A DNA stretch of 64,000 bases, from contig CM023536.1 of the NCBI GenBank assembly GCA_013350335.1, positions 12,467,520 through 12,531,519 on the forward strand. The letters are read 5' to 3'. The notes below the pieces were generated by a model. That model searched no databases. It worked only from the letters and a program-made list of their open reading frames with translations, and was not told the DNA's origin. A program made the position numbers and the translations under genes. Position 1 is the stretch's first letter; each line of letters opens with the position of its first letter. Positions 12,028-22,702 of this stretch are shown here, one piece after another. The DNA is from Chimonanthus salicifolius. Its lineage: Eukaryota; Streptophyta; Magnoliopsida; Laurales; Calycanthaceae.

Positions 12028-12381
12028 ATCTCCACCTTGGCGAAAATACCACCAACCTCCGAAGATGAACTGAAATACCATCATCCACAACACTTGAAAC
12101 TATGCACCTCTGTGCACACCTACCACTCCCGACTGAGCTCCACCTGCAACTGTAGCTTCTGCTCTGGCGATGGGGCTTTCTCTTTCCAGCCGCACTCTTG
12201 CTGGCTGCCACTCACAGATCTGAAAACCCAGATCTGCAGCGGTATAGCATTGTTGCCTCTGCCCCTCTCCTGTCGTCGAGCTGTCCTCCATACAGTATCA
12301 GATCTGCTACTGCATCCCATCTGCATCTCTGTGTGAGATGCGCGCACCCCCACGCTCTGGGGTGCTCCACCTGTCTTTTTT
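12028..12381 (-). other. Young copia 3' untranslated region and polypurine tract
   Basis: Between the ORF stop and the 3' LTR. In element orientation it ends in the purine-rich CCAAGGTGGAGAT next to the LTR. It is richer in GC than the surroundings and has no convincing coding content. Confidence 0.7.
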
Positions 12382-13947
12382 TTAACTAGAAGAATTGCCC
12401 AAGCCCAAGCCTCGCTTGAACCTGGCGCTCGTCACCGGTTTTGTTGGATCCGACATCGACGATGTCCGTCCTGCCGCCACTATGTGATTTTTCGTCCCCT
12501 TCACTTTTCCATCTTCGCTAGCACCATGGAATTTGGACGGACCATCACAACCTACAAAAGAAACTTTATTTTTAAAGTCATACCTGCCATCTGACTTTTT
12601 ATTTCTTCTCCTCCTTCCTGCGGCCCGACTAGTAGGATCCCTCTGCCGGTCGATTACTGTACTTCCCTCCAGTGTGTACAGATTATTTTCCTTCTTCCCT
12701 TTCATGACGATCATGGCTCCTTTAGTAATTCTCAGAGCCCCATCCTTCGCCTTGAAGGTAAACCCATCAGTGTCCAGTGTCCCCAAAGAAATCAAATTTT
12801 TCTTTAACTCAGGAACATGCCGTACGTTCTCCAACTTTCGTACCATACCATCGAACATCCTGATTTTGACTGTCCCAATGCCAATGGTTTTACAACTAGC
12901 ACCATTGCCCACATAGACAGGTCCCTCATCACAGGATTTGTATGTGTCAAACAACTCTCTGCGTGGACACATATGGTAAGAACACCCAGAATCTAAAATC
13001 CACTGATCAGTTGGATTATTCATACCTGTGGTGACTGTGCACACGACAACACCTGCAGCATCGTCTGAGTCACTTTGTACGGCATTTGATTGATCTGAAC
13101 TTTGCGGTCTGATTTCCAGATCACGCTTCTTTTTGTTGCAGTCCATCATCTTATGCCCCTCTTTCTCACAGTAGAAACATATAAGCTTTCCTCCACCTCT
13201 CCCTCTGGATTTTGACCTTAACCCTCTGAACTTGTTACGGTCTTGAGGTTTTTTGCTGTTGTTTCTCCCTCTGTTTTCTGTATAGAGAGCCTGTGTATGA
13301 GACTGTGTCTGAGAAGGACCCACCAAAGATTTTCTTCTTGTCTCCTCGTTCAGCAAACTGCTTGTCACGGATGTCATAGTGACAATACCCTCTGGCGCTG
13401 AATTGCTGAGTGACACCACCAAGGTCTCCCAACTCTCAGGTAGAGAACTAAGAAGTAGGATGGCCTGCAACTCACCATCAAGAACCATCCTCATGGATGA
13501 GAGTTGATTGATTATACTCTGCATCTCATTCAGATGCTCCGCAATTGAAGTACTTTCATTGTACTTCAGATTCACCAACTTTCTGATTAGAAATGTCTTG
13601 TTGCCCGCAGTCTTTCTCGCATATAATCCCTCCAACTTATTCCAGAGAGATTGCGCCGTCGTTTCAGTGGACACCAGATGAAACACACTGTCATCTAGCC
13701 ACTGTCGAATAAAACCGAGGCACCTTCGATCAAGATCGTTCCATTCATCATCAGACATCTCGACCTTCAGTTTTGCCTTCCCCTTGTCATCGGAAGACTC
13801 CGTCGCTTGCACCTTCGGTCTGCCTGCGATCGGTTTGTAGAGATCTCTACAATACAGAAGGTCTTCCATCCTTGCCTTCCACAATAAGTAATTTGCTCCA
13901 TTGAGAGTAATCATTCGGGCGGTGTTGATTTCCATCACCTCCGACAA
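12382..13947 (-). CDS. Copia Gag-protease polyprotein, pol deleted
   Basis: Open reading frame of 521 residues with no interruption. Residues about 10-210 are the copia Gag (UBN2-type; NGANYLLWKARMEDLL near 16-31). A CCHC zinc knuckle lies at C257, C260, H265, C270. The aspartic protease motif LDSG is at residues 318-321, followed by a protease and pre-integrase region to about 432 (ENNLYTLEGSTV). The usual integrase, RT and RNase H are missing. Residues 433-490 are basic and unassigned. The last part, PTKPVTSARFKRGLGL, resembles the C-terminal end of copia RNase H/pol, so the frame seems to bridge a large internal deletion. Gag packages RNA and the protease matures it; reverse transcription and integration would need a partner element. 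Preserved frame and LTRs suggest it moved recently in trans. Confidence 0.88.
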   Translation of the reverse strand: MSEVMEINTARMITLNGANYLLWKARMEDLLYCRDLYKPIAGRPKVQATESSDDKGKAKLKVEMSDDEWNDLDRRCLGFIRQWLDDSVFHLVSTETTAQSLWNKLEGLYARKTAGNKTFLIRKLVNLKYNESTSIAEHLNEMQSIINQLSSMRMVLDGELQAILLLSSLPESWETLVVSLSNSAPEGIVTMTSVTSSLLNEETRRKSLVGPSQTQSHTQALYTENRGRNNSKKPQDRNKFRGLRSKSRGRGGGKLICFYCEKEGHKMMDCNKKKRDLEIRPQSSDQSNAVQSDSDDAAGVVVCTVTTGMNNPTDQWILDSGCSYHMCPRRELFDTYKSCDEGPVYVGNGASCKTIGIGTVKIRMFDGMVRKLENVRHVPELKKNLISLGTLDTDGFTFKAKDGALRITKGAMIVMKGKKENNLYTLEGSTVIDRQRDPTSRAAGRRRRNKKSDGRYDFKNKVSFVGCDGPSKFHGASEDGKVKGTKNHIVAAGRTSSMSDPTKPVTSARFKRGLGLGNSSS

Positions 13948-14010
13948 CCCGAAGCCTCCCTGTGTGCTGTGATCCGTTCACCCACGAGTCCCTGGTCTCA
14001 AACCAAAGCT

Positions 14011-14022
14011 ACTGATACCACT
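14011..14022 (-). other. Young copia primer-binding site
   Basis: The plus strand reads TGATACCA just before the 5' LTR (14023). In element orientation this is TGGTATCA, the sequence complementary to initiator tRNA-Met used by many plant retrotransposons. Confidence 0.85.
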
Positions 14023-14714
14023 TGTTAGCGCTTACAGCGTGATAGACAAGAATAATCGAACGGAATAAAATAAGCACAATCCAACACAAGCAAATTTACG
14101 TGGTTCGGCCCCAACCGGCTTACGTCCACGGAGCGTGAAAGAGATTTTATTATGAGAGAAGAAACAATAAAAGAGAATACAATATTTATTCCCTTATATT
14201 CTTAAACCAAACCCAGAGACAAGAGAACTTGAAGAAGACTGATACAGAGATCTAACCCTCGTGCTTTGCTATGTTGCTGCGTGAGAAACCTCTGAATTGA
14301 GGCAGTCTTTGTGAGCAGCTGAAAAAACTTACTAGATCTCTCTTCTGGCTGGTTTCCTTCAATGAGAACCGATCTCTCTCAGATCTGCTCTTGCCCTTTC
14401 TTCTCTATGCTGTGTATGCAGCCCCACCTCTCTCTACTTTTTCTTGTCCATTAACGTGTGTAATTTATACACATGCAGTTGGTGGTGCCTTCCCTTTAGC
14501 AGTTTCCTAGTATAACTAGGAAACCCAATTTAACGTGTATTCTATTACACTCAAGTTCCATGCCAAGTAGTATTCTAACCTAGTTAGAATACCTTTGCAC
14601 CGATCCAAATCAACTCCTAATCCCATCAGGTGTCTAACCTCAGCCTTTTACACGAAGAAGTAATTATGGTTAAATCAAGCATGGGTCCACTGAGAATTTG
14701 AGCCACCGTCAACA
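14023..14714 (-). repeat. Young copia 5' LTR
   Basis: Same length (692 bp) as 11336-12027, with a single substitution seen. Ends TGTTAGCGC...CGTCAACA. Confidence 0.92.
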
Positions 14715-15055
14715 GTTTTTTCACCAACAATACTGGAGATGAATATGGACTTTGGCTAGGTCGAATCACCCCTAAATCTAGCATATCAACGACCAATTTT
14801 TCAATCTCGTTTTTTTGGTAATGAGGATATCTAATATCTTTATGACCTCACACAAACTGGTCCACTTCTTGGCTTTAGAGGAATCTCAAGGGCATGGCTC
14901 CTTGGGGAGGTAATCCATGAGGCTTTTTGAACACGTCTTTATATGACTGTAGAACATGCTTCAACTTTGGGTTTGCAAATTTCAATTCAGGTTTAGATGA
15001 TGGATTACCTCGAAAACTTTGTAAGGATAGAGAATAGATCTGCAGCAAGGCTGCT
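14715..15055 (-). pseudogene. Gypsy-1 reverse transcriptase, N-terminal part
   Basis: Minus-strand reading gives SYKDVFKKPHGLPPQGAMPL, two stops, then [20 protein letters not shown] and [18 protein letters not shown], the start of the Ty3/gypsy RT domain. It joins HDGSWRLCVEYRGLN on the far side of the copia insertion. Multiple stops make it non-functional. Confidence 0.85.
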
Positions 15056-15784
15056 TCATTTCTTTTTCTTTTCTAACTCCTTGGTAATTTCTTTTTCATC
15101 CACGATCTTCTTGTTTTCAGCAGCAACACCAGTCAGCACCACTTCTTTCCCATCATGTTTGAACTTCATTTGTAGTTTAGAAAAATTCGAAACAATGGGG
15201 CCCAAAATGCTCAACCATTGATCACCAAGAACAACGTCGCATCCTACTAATGGCAACAAAAAGTAATCTGCTATTATTAGAACTCCTTGAATCAAGGTGC
15301 AAATATCCTTACAACAGCCAGAACTGTGAATCTTTTCTCCATTGGCCATGGCAACTTCAAATCTTCCTTCAGAATTGGGAGCCACACCAAGCTTACGAGC
15401 GACCTTGTTATGCAGAAAATTATGAGTACTTCTCGAATCAATCAAGAAGGTAGTTTGATGTTGGCCCTTCCGACCAAACACCTTCATGGTCTGCGGAGTT
15501 CGCGTGCCATACATAGCGTGGATCGATATTTCTAGTGTTTCATGTGATTCTTGATTAGCCTCAATTCCTACCGCCGCTAACTCTACCTCATCATCTTCCT
15601 CATCAGACCATCTTCCTTCAATAAGAAATAGTTTTTTACATCGATGTCCTGGGCCAAACTTCTCATTGAAGTTGAAACACAACCCTCTGTCTCTCCTATC
15701 TTTGAGTTCAGATGGACCTAGCCTTTTGATAGGCATGGGACTTGGGTTAAGTGCTAAACATCGATTGGGAATCAATTTGCGCAT
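15056..15784 (-). pseudogene. Gypsy-1 zinc knuckle and aspartic protease
   Basis: A 242-residue open stretch. The zinc knuckle reads LCFNFNEKFGPGHRCKKLFL, where the second cysteine of the usual CxxC pair is phenylalanine. The protease active site reads FLIDSRSTHNFL, with the catalytic DSG changed to DSR. Downstream, LPLVGCDVVLGDQWLSILGP matches the protease flap and tail. The frame is open but two key sites are lost, so it is probably a chance-preserved remnant. Confidence 0.8.
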
Positions 15785-16441
15785 TTCAAGTTGAGTTGCT
15801 CATCGAATGGAGTTATTACAAGCCTCATATAACCTTGTTAATTCAATGACAGCCAATAGTGTAGCGGGTTTGCAAGCTTGTACATCGGCTTTGATGTTTT
15901 CCTTTAACCCGCTTATAAAACAACCCACTTGATGTGTCGGTGTCAACCTCCCTGGTCGTATCAACAGTTTTTCGAATTTGGTTTGGTAATCTCTAACTAA
16001 ACTAGTCTGTTGTAACTTTGTTAGATCACCAAAGAAGTCTTGATATCGAGTTGGTCAATACCCACTGTGGAAACCCTGTTTGAAGCCTTCCCAAGTGATG
16101 ATGGGAGACTCCTCTTTCAACAGTTGGTACCATAGCTGGGCACCACCTTCAAGATTGAAGGAAACTAGCGGCACCTTCTCCTCTTTAGACGTTTGGTGTA
16201 ACTCAAAAAATTGGTTGACCCGACAAACCCAACACGTAGGGACCTCCAACCCATTGAAGCATGGGAAATCAAGCTTCAATAGTTTAAGCAAGTATGGTGA
16301 GTTTGAACCTTCGCGGTTGCTTCCCCCATTTCTAGAGTTTTACCCCCAGTATTTTGAATGTGGCTATGAGAGTCCTCCTCGGCTTCACGAATTTGATTGG
16401 TTGTGATATGGTCTAGTTTAGCGTCCATTGCTGCAAACATC
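15785..16441 (-). pseudogene. Gypsy-1 Gag remnant
   Basis: Minus-strand reading contains KLDFPCFNGLEVPTCWVCRV, QFFELHQTSKEEKVPLVSFN and LEGGAQLWYQLLKEESPIIT, the retrotransposon gag core. Nearer the start is QMFAAMDAKLDHITTNQIRE. Frameshifts separate these from the zinc knuckle. The Gag N-terminus is cut by Gypsy-2 at 16442 and its leader resumes at 25177. Confidence 0.85.
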
Positions 16442-19400
16442 TGTAATACACTGATCCAAATTAAGCGTAATTAGTTTAATAAATCCTCTTTAGACCGGTA
16501 AATCTCGAAGATTACGGTTAGGGCTTTCTGAAAAGCCCATGTGTGGCCCAATCTGAGCACGAAAGCTCAGTGATCCAGCTCGTCTAGCTGGAGGGGCAAA
16601 ATGGTAATTTACCATTTATTGATATTATTTTATTAATTATGTCATTATGTGATTATCATTGGATGATATTATTTTCCTTAAACAAGGATTTCTATTTCTG
16701 ATTTCAGAATTATTTTATTTTTAGAAAATGAAATTTAAAAATACCCGTCCGAAAGGGAGAAATAAATATTTTTAAATGATTTTGGAAATGATAAATTTTT
16801 TTAGACAAGCATAGTATGTTAGACCGTTTTAGTACGGTCTAGTTTATCTCTTCAAACCCCAAAAATGAGGATTTTAATTTATTTTATTTAACTCAAGTTA
16901 AATTAAGTAAGTAGTGTTGAAATATGGATTTTATTTAAATCTATGGTTTTTAGTGAATTTTAAATCTTCAAATTTTTATGGTGATTAGAGTTTTTAAAAC
17001 CCAACATTTTTGTGAATTTGGATTAAATTTATTAAGCTTTAAAAGTATTGTTTTTAGTTATAAATTATTTTTATCAAAATCAGGACCTTTTTGCAAAAAC
17101 CTGAAATTCGAGAGAATGACTTATTTGCAACCAAACAATAACTTCTGCCCGTTACTATGTCGGACGTTGGCACCGCTACACGAAGTGCCTGATGGCCATT
17201 AGCGATTGCTCAAAGTTTCTGTAAATTGCCTCTCAGATCAGCTGGTTTAATCCCCCATATATTTTCATCTCAGTCTCTCAGCTCAAAACCGGCCGATCAC
17301 CTCTCTCCCTCTCTCTGTTTTTCAAACTCTGGTTGACCATAGCTTAAAGAGGAAGATTTTTTCAAAAGCTTGGATTTTCAACCCAGGAACTGAAATGAAG
17401 GTAACCACTGTGTTCCTTTTCAAATTTTAACTGGTTTAGAATCAAATAGAAACAAATTTGACTGAGTTTTGAGTATGTAAAACCGATTTCAAGTTTAAGG
17501 AAAAACATAGTTTTTCTTATGTCACCTTGGTTTTGAAGTTAAAATCGGATGTTTCAATCATTGTTAAAACTTCAAACTACTCCCTATGGAAAGATGACTC
17601 ACTGAGGAGTCCATCTGACCGGTTAGATGTGAAAATCGAATCCAGAAAACCCACTGTTTCTAGATTAGTATTTCATGGTGTTGTTGCCTGTTACTGTCTG
17701 CTGTTGCAGACAGAGAAGGAAGATGACTCTCGGACGGTCCGAGAGTTGTGTGCTTCGGATGATTCGAGGGAAACCCCCTTTGGACGATCCGACAGTGACC
17801 CTTCGGACGTTCCGAGCTTCGGTTCGATGTTCCAAAGTGGCCAGAGGCTAACACTTTCCCGCCCTGCTCCGGCCGTTCTGAGCCTGTTCGGAAGGACCGA
17901 ACCCCTATCGGACGATCCGAGCTTCTCTCGGCATGTTCCGAGATACACCGAGACCCATCGAAGTCTGTTTTCTATTTTTCAATTCGGAATGACCTTCGGA
18001 CGATCCGAGACCTGACCTTCGGACAGTCCGAAGACAGTTCCATGTTTCGAAGTCTATGGACTAGTTTTAGGCCGTGGTTCGGATGATTTGAAGCCACAGT
18101 ACCTGGTTCCGAGGCATGTTCTTCGGAACCCAGTTTTTTATTGTAAAATCTTGATTGATTGATGATGCATGTTTAGATCCTAAGTTTTAAATGTGATGTT
18201 TATATCCATTTGATAATTTAAAATTTGTGCTAACCCTTCTTCTCTTATTATTATAGTGTATTACTATTGTATTCACTTCCAGGCCGACTCTATTTGTTGG
18301 GCACTGATTGACTTCACTTCCAGGCCGACGCTATATCTGTCGGGCACTGAGTGACCTAGAGGCCTTACTCAACATGTCAATCTGGTCATATCTAGAAGAC
18401 AATACGAAAGTGACCTGAACATTTAGACCTAACTCAATACGTCAATCTGGTCATGCCTAGAAGACAATATGAGATTTGGTCTGAGCACCTTATTATTATT
18501 ATATTGTGGATTATTGTAACTTAAAATGATTAGAAACCAAGTAAGAGACTCAATTCCATTTACCTTGGATATTTTTTGGGAAAACAGTATCGTTTCGAAA
18601 TGCTACTTATTTGAATGCTTTGTATATTGACCAACTATTGATTGCACACTTGTTTGCATGTTAGCAGAGACCGCGATACCACACAATTTTGGTGAGAGGA
18701 CTTAACTTTGCAGTAGGTGTAAATCAGGTTTAATGAGATGGATCTTGAGCAATGAGTGGTTTTAAGTTTTGATGAATTCACCCATGTGCCCGAACATGAT
18801 GCACTGTTGTAAGAAATGCTTATGATGATTGTAAATGTTTATGATATTGATCATATGTGTTTAAATACTGCTTCTACGTGCCCTTGACTATTGAACCAAT
18901 ATCGGACATGTGTGTGAGATGGTTTACGTCTACTGGACCAGGGATGTCCACAGTTGCTGACTTGAGAAGTGTTAGTATCGGCCATGTGAGGCCAGAGATG
19001 TACTTGCAAGGATGTATTTTGACTGTGTCGGGACTTAATACAATGGTCTCAGCATAGTATGTAGGTGTTACGATGGATGACAGCAGTAATGAAATGATGT
19101 TGAGAATTTATCGTCAAGCATGAGATATCATATTGCAAATATTGATTATTTAATTAACCTGATATTTCATTAGACTGTATTGTTATATTACCTTCACTGG
19201 GTTAGTTAGCTCACACCACTCACATTTCAGGAGATGTGCCCAAGGAGGAGAACCCTCCGTATGAAGTTTAAGATGGATAAACTGTTGCGTTGCCTTGGGA
19301 TTCCCACGAAGGGGAATTCCGCTATCTTTGTCTTTTGGTTCCTTCAACCATTTGCTTTTGTAAAGTACCGTGTGTGGTACTTAGTTTGTAAATATTATGT

Positions 19401-19525
19401 ATTGAACTACCATGTGTTCCGTAGCTAATCTGATTGTGATGTAATAATAATTCGTTCCTGAAATTATGTGTTAGTGTTTGTGTTTTGGGTAGACTTATGG
19501 TATGTGTTTGAGTCCACATGTTGAA
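16442..19525 (+). repeat. Gypsy-2 5' LTR, left part
   Basis: About 3.1 kb. It contains a palindrome array (17731-18125), a pair of 41-bp tandem repeats (18272-18352, TTCCAGGCCGAC), and a pair of roughly 61-bp tandem repeats (18367-18475, GTCAATCTGGTCAT). The last 130 bases of the LTR are at 23630-23759, and their homology to 25025-25176 defines the LTR end. Confidence 0.75.
17731..18125. repeat. TCGGACGNTCCGA palindrome array in LTR
   Basis: At least six copies of TCGGACGNTCCGA or close variants, at about 17733, 17774, 17801, 17908, 17994 and 18018, plus half-sites (TTCGGA). The same palindrome recurs in the unrelated copia-like LTR at 30905-31270. Confidence 0.75.
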
Positions 19526-20315
19526 TGTAATGCCCCGCCTTTTTTCACTCGCTTCTTCCCATAAATTTAGGGTCTATTTTTTTTTTTATAACACAATAGA
19601 GTGATAGAGCGCGGGACGTCACGACGCGAGCTAAGTTCGAACTTCCAAAGTCCGACCCTTAACTGGCCAACCCTATGTGTGCATGGACCAAGTCCACGAA
19701 AATGGTTCACACATAGTAATATCAACTTACAGAATAAAAATCACAATCTGCGGAATCATAACATCAATTTGCAGAATCATAATAGAACCAAGTTCTATTC
19801 CATTGATAGCAAAGTACTTAGTCAATAAATTACTTTAATCATTATCCAAATAAAACATCCAACCATAGCAATTCATCTAAGTTATTACATTCCGAAATAT
19901 GGATACTCTAAATACAAAATCCCTGAGTATTTTAAACAAAACATAAAACTAAAAGTGTTCCAAGCTCCTATGCTTGTCCCTTCCCACGTTCAGCGTTTCC
20001 CTCGTTTCCTGTATCATCCACTAAAGGGTAGAAGTAGGGCATTAGTACAACGCGCCCAGTAGGTATTCCAATTAGGGTTAACACATGGGTTAGTACCAAA
20101 AATCCAGATATAATAAATATATCAAAACCAGTATAATAATTCATACCATACATTCAAAACATTGTATCCAAAACAATGTATAATAATAGAGATCAAATCA
20201 TACCAATAAAACCAGAAATCTTGCATGATAATAAAGATCATACTCATGCGATTCGATGCCATGCCATGCTATCATATGCAATGAGTCCCACCCCATCACA
20301 AACTCATAGTGTCCT

Positions 20316-20580
20316 CTTGATGGAATTCTCATCATCAAGGTATCCTTCCACGAGTGTTTTACGGACGCCCCGACGAAGTGTGGATCTCCGGATATATAGT
20401 ATCCTCTTGATGGAATTCTCATCATCAAGGTATCCCATAATGGAATGCTCATCACCAGGGTTTTCATACATAGTATTCCTCTTAATGGGATTCTCATCAT
20501 CAAGGTATTATACATAGTATCCTCTTGATGGAATTCTCATCATCAAGGTATCCCCCCACGAGTGTTTTACGGACGCCCCA
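20316..20580. repeat. Array of five CTTGATG...CATCAAG hairpins
   Basis: Five copies at about 20316, 20406, 20436, 20481 and 20524. Each is a 7-bp stem CTTGATG / CATCAAG around GAATTCTCAT (copies 3 and 4 diverged). The outer copies are followed by the same CCACGAGTGTTTTACGGACG block (about 20347 and 20556). Confidence 0.8.
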
Positions 20581-21239
20581 TGCCATGCATGAGATGCAAA
20601 TACCACATGCTATACAAATATATAAAATCATAGCATTTAAAAGCTCATATTTAAAACACATGCTATTTTATCAAATAAACATAGCATATAAAATCACAAT
20701 TTGAAACATATCCTTTGCAATATAAATTCATCAAAAATAAGATAAAGACAATGTACATAAACCCATGATTTCAAAGAGGTGGAATCCTACCAAATACCGC
20801 TAGGCGTCCTTGCGTCTTTCGTCCGGTAACCGTCACCATCGTAGCCACCCTATGAGGTCCCGTTACTTTGAAATATAACAATCAATCAAAACCAAGTCTC
20901 ACTTGATTTATAATATTTTAAGTCCATAAACCAATCCCCATGGTTTATCATTTTCAGCCGATATTACCAAATTGACATTGGTCTAGTATTTAATTAACAA
21001 TTTGTTCATTTAACCCAACATACATAACCCTAGGTCCATTGATCCACATATAATTACCATATTGCCACACAAGGCTAACCTTCCATTTTTAACAAGTATT
21101 TACAACAATGCCATCCATGGTTAACATAGCCCATGACCTACCATTTTCACATTTATTTACCAAATTGCAATTGCCTCCAACAACTTAAGCTTAGGTTCCA
21201 ACACATAGATCCATTTATTGTTCCATAAATAAACCTCAT

Positions 21240-22466
21240 GGGGTTCGGCCATACACCATGGTCGAACCCATGGCTCACCATTTTTCACACCTATTTACGA
21301 AAATGTCATTCATGGCTAACCTTTCTTTTTAGCATGTATTCATAACTTTGCCCTTAGTTTAAACATTTCAAACCTTCCACTCCTTAACACGAAAACACAA
21401 TAGACCCATAACTGATTCATAATCATAGATTCATGATTCATAAATAAGACTCTAATCCTTCCATTCATTTGTATCATATTAGCTCCATATAAATTCCATA
21501 AACGATGATATACAAACCATAATATTTGATTCATGGGGTTCGGCCATACACATGGCCGAACCCATGATATCTAACTCCTATTTTCATCAACTTGCATTGT
21601 TAGCAAATTCCATATTTAACAAGTCCACAATTAGAAGGTCCATATTTAGAAATTCCCTAAAATGGAAACTTTCTAAATTTATCATTTCCTATTCTTGGAT
21701 CCATAATTTCGAGTTCTTTCCATAAACAATTAGTTTCCAAAACAAGCATGCATCCTTCCATAAATAAATAGTTTCCAAGATTAGCATGCATCTTTTCTTA
21801 ATTGAAATGCTTTCTAATTTTAGCAATTCCTTCCATAATTGGAAAGGTTTCCATAAATAATCCCCACCTTCCAAAATTAGATACTCACTAATTTAAACTC
21901 CTCCTTCCAAACTTAGAAGGTTTCCAAGATAATCATTAATCCTTCCATACTTAGAAGATTTCTAAATTTAAACTCTACCTTCCAAAAATAATTATCATAC
22001 ATTAAAATTACCAAAACAACTCCATGGGGTTCGGCCATACACCATGGCCGAACCCTATGGTTTTCATCATTCTTAACTCCATAATAGATTCACCAAAGTC
22101 GTTTCATGGTTTCCAACCATAAACATAAAATCAACAACCTTTCATTAAAACCATACAATAACCATGATCCTTCCCAATTTTCTTCCATAAAATAACCAAC
22201 AATCTTTCATGGGGTTCGGCCCTTCACCATGGCCGAACCCTATGGTTTATCAACCTCTTCTTAAATCATTTTAAATCCCTTTTAAAACATGCATAATCAG
22301 TCCATGATTTTCATCATTAAAATTCCATAATTAAACCATGTTTTTCCATGGGGTTCGGCCATACACCATGGGCCGAACCCTATGGTCTATTCTTTCCATT
22401 ATAATCATCAAATTCATTCCCCAATCTTCTTCCATGGGGTTCGGCCATACACCTTGGCTGAACCCT
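21240..22466. repeat. Six dispersed GGGTTCGGCCAT hairpins
   Basis: Copies start near 21240, 21537, 22027, 22212, 22351 and 22438. The canonical form has a perfect 12-bp stem GGGTTCGGCCAT / ATGGCCGAACCC with a 5-base loop ACACC. Most are followed by CTATGG. In the copy at 22438 both arm positions of one pair drift (CTTGGCTGAACCC). They lie in the part of the LTR that would be transcribed (R-U5). Confidence 0.85.
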
Positions 22467-22689
22467 ATGGTTCCATAATTCATTAAAACAAAAACATCTA
22501 AACCACTTACCGGTTCCGCAACTCTTCCGATTTTCTGTCGGTTGATCTTGCTCTTCCAATCCTTCTCTTCCTTAGCCTCTTCTCCTCTTTGATCTTTCTC
22601 ACTTGCTGGTTGTCCTTTCCTTCTCTTTGATGCAGTCGAGAATAAGAACTTGTGAGAGAAAGAGATAGAGAAATCGGCCTAAGGGGTTA

Positions 22690-22702
22690 TCTCCTTATAT
22701 AA
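22690..22702 (-). promoter_or_regulatory. Solo LTR TATA box
   Basis: CCTTATATAAGC on the plus strand (self-complementary core), followed in element orientation by a CT-rich start region (TTTCTCTATCTCTTTCTC). It fits the U3/R boundary of the minus-strand solo LTR. Confidence 0.5.

Larger units (their letters stand above)
11336..14714 (-). mobile_element. Young non-autonomous Ty1/copia element
   Basis: Two 692-bp LTRs (11336-12027 and 14023-14714), TG...CA ends, perfect TSD GTTTT (11331-11335; 14715-14719). By eye the LTRs differ at one base (GTGCTCTGC versus GTGCTTTGC), so insertion is very recent. The interior is only about 2.0 kb and carries PBS, one gag-protease ORF and purine tract; integrase, reverse transcriptase and RNase H are absent. 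It sits in the RT of Gypsy-1, which reads continuously across the site once the element and one TSD are removed. Confidence 0.92.

Noticed and set aside
12037..12389. Several overlapping frames on both strands next to the copia LTR
   Set aside because: They lie in the element's 3' untranslated region, overlap one another in four frames and show no domain.
20176..20517. Repetitive open frames on both strands (about 110 residues)
   Set aside because: Produced by the tandem CTTGATG hairpin array; mirror-image repetition on both strands shows it is repeat DNA.
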